Shown here: piece after piece, positions 6,125-8,184 of the stretch
Layout of the letters: each line of letters begins with the position of its first letter
Numbering within the stretch: position 1 is the first letter of the stretch
Assembly: GCA_002311745.1 (NCBI GenBank)
Contig: DBZL01000002.1
Span: 1-8,184 of the forward strand
DNA: 8,184 nucleotides
Origin: Phycisphaerales bacterium UBA1161
GTDB taxonomy: Bacteria > Planctomycetota > Phycisphaerae > Tepidisphaerales > Tepidisphaeraceae
Direction of reading: 5' to 3'
The notes under the pieces: generated by a model
Told to the model about the DNA's origin: nothing
The model's database searches: none
Seen by the model: only the letters and a program-made list of their open reading frames with translations
Position numbers and translations under genes: made by a program

Positions 6125-6901
6125 ATGAGCACCCTTTCCCGCGAACAATTCGTCAATCAGGTCCTGGAATTGGTCAGCAAGAAATTCCCTCTGGTGAAAA
6201 TTTCCCGCGCCCCGCAGCGCTTCTCCATCAACGTCAACGGCCAGCTCGCCCCGCTGGAAAACCTCTACCGCATCGCGCTGCTGCAACCGGAGCAGACTCC
6301 CCACCACGTGCAGCGCTGGATCGTCGAGCTGCTCCGCGCCGCCGAGGCGGCGCCCCAGACGTTTGGCTCTTTCCAGCAGGTCGAATCGCGCTTGATGCCC
6401 ATGCTGCTGAATGATGCCGAGGGTCATTCCGTGGCCGCGGTCAGCCAGCCCCTGGTCGACGGTCTGGCGGTCGCCTATGCCCTGGATGGCGACCGCACCA
6501 TCTCCTACCTCACCCCACAGCGCCTGACCGACTGGGACCAGTCCATCGATCAGATTCACGCCACGGCGCTGGGCAATCTGCTGGCCCGCAGCCAGAGCCT
6601 CAGCGGCCAGGCCGCGCAGGATTCCCGCGGCCGCGTCTACCTGATCCTGCTGCAAACCATGGACGGTTACGACGCCAGCCGCCTGCTTCTGCCCAACCTC
6701 CATGAGAAGCTGCGCGGACATTTGGGCAGCCCCTTCGCCGCCGCCGTCCCCAATCGCGACATCCTGCTCTGTTTCCGCAACGACGATCGCACCATCGCCC
6801 AGCTTCAGCCGCAAATTCAGAGCGATTTTCGACAGATGCCGCACCAGATCAGCGACCGGATTTTCCTGATCACCCCCGACGGCATCGCCCCGCGCCTGTG
6901 A
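6125..6901 (+). CDS. DUF1444 (YtpQ-like) family protein
   Basis: This 258-residue cytoplasmic protein has no signal peptide or membrane segment. It resembles the DUF1444 family, of which Bacillus YtpQ is a member, with no established biochemical role. Features that fit are the N-terminal phe/hydrophobic region with INVNGQLAPLENLYR (35-49), a central HATALGNLLARS (145-156), and the C-terminal DGYDASRLLLPNL (180-192) and AAAVPNRDILLCF (205-217). A GGTGG sits just before the ATG at 6125. A longer in-frame ATG at 6059 would overlap the permease gene by 55 bases and reads into permease sequence, so it is rejected. The 11-base gap after the permease stop codon suggests co-transcription. The family call is by motif memory and is moderately sure. 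Confidence 0.75.
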   Translation: MSTLSREQFVNQVLELVSKKFPLVKISRAPQRFSINVNGQLAPLENLYRIALLQPEQTPHHVQRWIVELLRAAEAAPQTFGSFQQVESRLMPMLLNDAEGHSVAAVSQPLVDGLAVAYALDGDRTISYLTPQRLTDWDQSIDQIHATALGNLLARSQSLSGQAAQDSRGRVYLILLQTMDGYDASRLLLPNLHEKLRGHLGSPFAAAVPNRDILLCFRNDDRTIAQLQPQIQSDFRQMPHQISDRIFLITPDGIAPRL

Positions 6902-7013
6902 ACCGTCTGCGCCGCTTTCCCCAACGCCTGGGCTGGCTGTTTATTTCGCCTGGCGTTTCCTCTAATATCTGCCCCCTCTGGAGCGTAGCGGCCGTAAAAC
7001 CATTAGCTCTATC

Positions 7014-7019
7014 AAGGAA
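7014..7019 (+). promoter_or_regulatory. Shine-Dalgarno sequence of serC
   Basis: AAGGAA lies nine bases before the ATG at 7029. It is one of the best ribosome binding sites in the window and fixes the serC start. The 127-base gap upstream has a TAATAT (6963-6968) that could be a -10 element, but no convincing -35 accompanies it. Confidence 0.7.
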
Positions 7020-7028
7020 CCCAAATTT

Positions 7029-8108
7029 ATGTCTCACCGCATCTTCAACTTCAGCGCCGGCCCGGCCATGCTTCCCACCGAAGCGTTGGAAAAATCCGCC
7101 CAGGCGCTGGTGAACTATCAGGGCAAGGGGTTCGGCATCGCCGAGGTCAGCCACCGCGGCAAGGAATTCGAAGCCGTCAACGACGAGGCCATCGCCCGCT
7201 GCAAGCAACTGCTCGGCCTGGGCGATACCCACGACGTGCTTTTCCTTCAAGGCGGCGCCACCCAGCTCTTCACCGTGATTCCCCTCAACTTCCTCCACGG
7301 AAGCGCGGATTATTTGGTCAGCGGCGAATGGAGCAAAAAGGCCGCGTCGTTCGCCAAGGAAGTCGGCAAAATCAACACCGTCGCCAGCAGCGAGGCCAGC
7401 AACTTCGATCACGCTCCGCCGCCGGGGCAGTGGAAGCTGGCATCCGATGCCGACTACTTCCACGTCTGCTCCAACGAAACCGTGCACGGGCATCGGCTGG
7501 TGGCCTGGCCCCAGCACCCGAATTTGATCGTCGACGCCAGCAGCGAATTTCTCTCCCGTCCTCACCCGGTCAAGGATTGCGCTCTGGTCTACGGCGGCGC
7601 GCAAAAGAACCTGGGCCCCGCCGGCGTCGTCCTGGTCCTCGTCCGCAAGGACCTCTATCCCAAGCAGAAGAAAGTTCCCAGCAAGCTGTGGAGCTTCAAG
7701 GACCAGGCCGAGAACAAGTCGATGATCAACACGCCGCCGACCTTCGGCATCTACGTGCTGCTGGAAATCTTCCGCTGGCTCGAAGCCCAGGGCGGGCTTG
7801 CCGCCATGGAAAAGCGCAACGCCGCCAAGGCCGCGCTGCTCTACGACGCCATCGACTCCAGCAACGGCTTCTACAAGGGCACCGTCTCCGACCAACAGCA
7901 GCGGTCCCACATGAACGTCACCTATCGCCTGCCCAGCGAGGCGTTGACCGATGAATTCGTCAAGACCGCCGCGGCCGGCGGCATGATGGGCCTCAAGGGT
8001 TATCGCACCGTCGGCGGCATCCGCGCCAGCATTTACAACGCCATGCCCGTCGAGGGATGCCAGGCCCTGGCCGCGTTCATGCGCGATTTCGCGTCCAAGA
8101 AATCGTGA
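7029..8108 (+). CDS. serC: Phosphoserine aminotransferase
   Basis: This PLP enzyme moves an amino group from glutamate to 3-phosphohydroxypyruvate, making phosphoserine in serine synthesis; in many bacteria it also serves pyridoxal phosphate synthesis. The protein is complete at 359 residues, the usual length. The N-terminal RIFNFSAGPAMLP is the family signature. Other residues visible are H42-R43 in EVSHRGKEF, W101 in GEWSKKA (stacks on PLP), D169 in VDASSEFLSRP (binds the PLP ring nitrogen) and the Schiff-base lysine K193 in GGAQKNLGPAG. R326 and R332 occur in GYRTVGGIRASIYNAM. Most relatives have GHR here, so Tyr325 replaces the usual His. A strong Shine-Dalgarno and a 127-base upstream gap suggest an independent transcript. 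No serA is in the window. Confidence 0.97.
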   Translation: MSHRIFNFSAGPAMLPTEALEKSAQALVNYQGKGFGIAEVSHRGKEFEAVNDEAIARCKQLLGLGDTHDVLFLQGGATQLFTVIPLNFLHGSADYLVSGEWSKKAASFAKEVGKINTVASSEASNFDHAPPPGQWKLASDADYFHVCSNETVHGHRLVAWPQHPNLIVDASSEFLSRPHPVKDCALVYGGAQKNLGPAGVVLVLVRKDLYPKQKKVPSKLWSFKDQAENKSMINTPPTFGIYVLLEIFRWLEAQGGLAAMEKRNAAKAALLYDAIDSSNGFYKGTVSDQQQRSHMNVTYRLPSEALTDEFVKTAAAGGMMGLKGYRTVGGIRASIYNAMPVEGCQALAAFMRDFASKKS

Positions 8109-8111
8109 AAA

Positions 8112-8143
8112 GAGGGGGAGAGTGGGAGAGGGGGAGAGTGGGA
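8112..8143 (+). repeat. Perfect 16-base tandem duplication, purine-rich, G-quadruplex motif
   Basis: The unit GAGGGGGAGAGTGGGA occurs twice in tandem with no mismatch, at 8112-8127 and 8128-8143. It begins four bases after the serC stop codon. The G-runs of 5, 3, 5 and 3 are separated by loops of 5, 3 and 5 bases, which fits the usual G3+N1-7 quadruplex pattern. The whole tract 8106-8154 is purine on this strand except for two T residues, and ends in a run of seven A. Confidence 0.85.
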
Positions 8144-8184
8144 GGAAAAAAAGACGTCCTAGCTGGGCTTCCCCACGAATGGTG

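Noticed and set aside
6870..7910. Minus-strand open frame of 346 codons opposite serC
   Set aside because: serC is fully recognised on the plus strand with its active-site lysine. The opposing translation has no known motif.
8112..8143. CRISPR array or insertion-sequence end
   Set aside because: Only two directly adjoining copies exist with no spacer, no terminal inverted repeats and no transposase or cas gene nearby.

Overview
The window is GC-rich and gene-dense and most likely comes from a planctomycete (Planctomycetota, possibly Phycisphaerae-like). Three points support this. A secreted protein carries the LEPR-XLL-type N-terminal motif seen in planctomycete extracellular proteins. Its neighbour has a PEP-CTERM sorting tail. 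A lipoprotein resembles the DUF1570 putative metallopeptidases that are common in planctomycetes. The phylum call is inference from these families, because no rRNA or tRNA marker is present.

The layout is two blocks diverging from about 3635-3754. The left block is on the minus strand and reads from right to left. It holds the iron-sulfur subunit of a Bacillus-type (menaquinone-linked class) succinate dehydrogenase/fumarate reductase, then a small single-span membrane protein of unknown function joined to it by an ATGA overlap. After these come a PEP-CTERM secreted protein with its own candidate sigma70-type promoter, and the first 452 residues of a large modular surface protein with SdrD_B/Cna_B-like repeats. 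That last gene runs off the left edge.

The right block is on the plus strand. It holds a lipoprotein with HExxH and downstream Glu residues (DUF1570-like), an acylphosphatase, an ABC-2-type permease, a DUF1444 (YtpQ-like) protein, and a complete phosphoserine aminotransferase (serC). The permease and DUF1444 genes are 11 bases apart and probably co-transcribed. serC has a good Shine-Dalgarno sequence and probably its own promoter. A purine-rich 16-base tandem duplication with G-quadruplex potential follows its stop codon.

Functionally this is a mix of housekeeping genes (respiration, serine and vitamin B6 biosynthesis, small-molecule phosphatase) and cell-envelope genes. I see no defence system, mobile element, CRISPR array or RNA gene. 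The most distinctive items are the separation of sdhB from sdhC/sdhA together with its coupling to an unknown membrane protein, the pair of differently sorted exported proteins, a cluster of perfect inverted repeats between them, and the G-rich tandem repeat after serC. No novel multi-gene system is evident.
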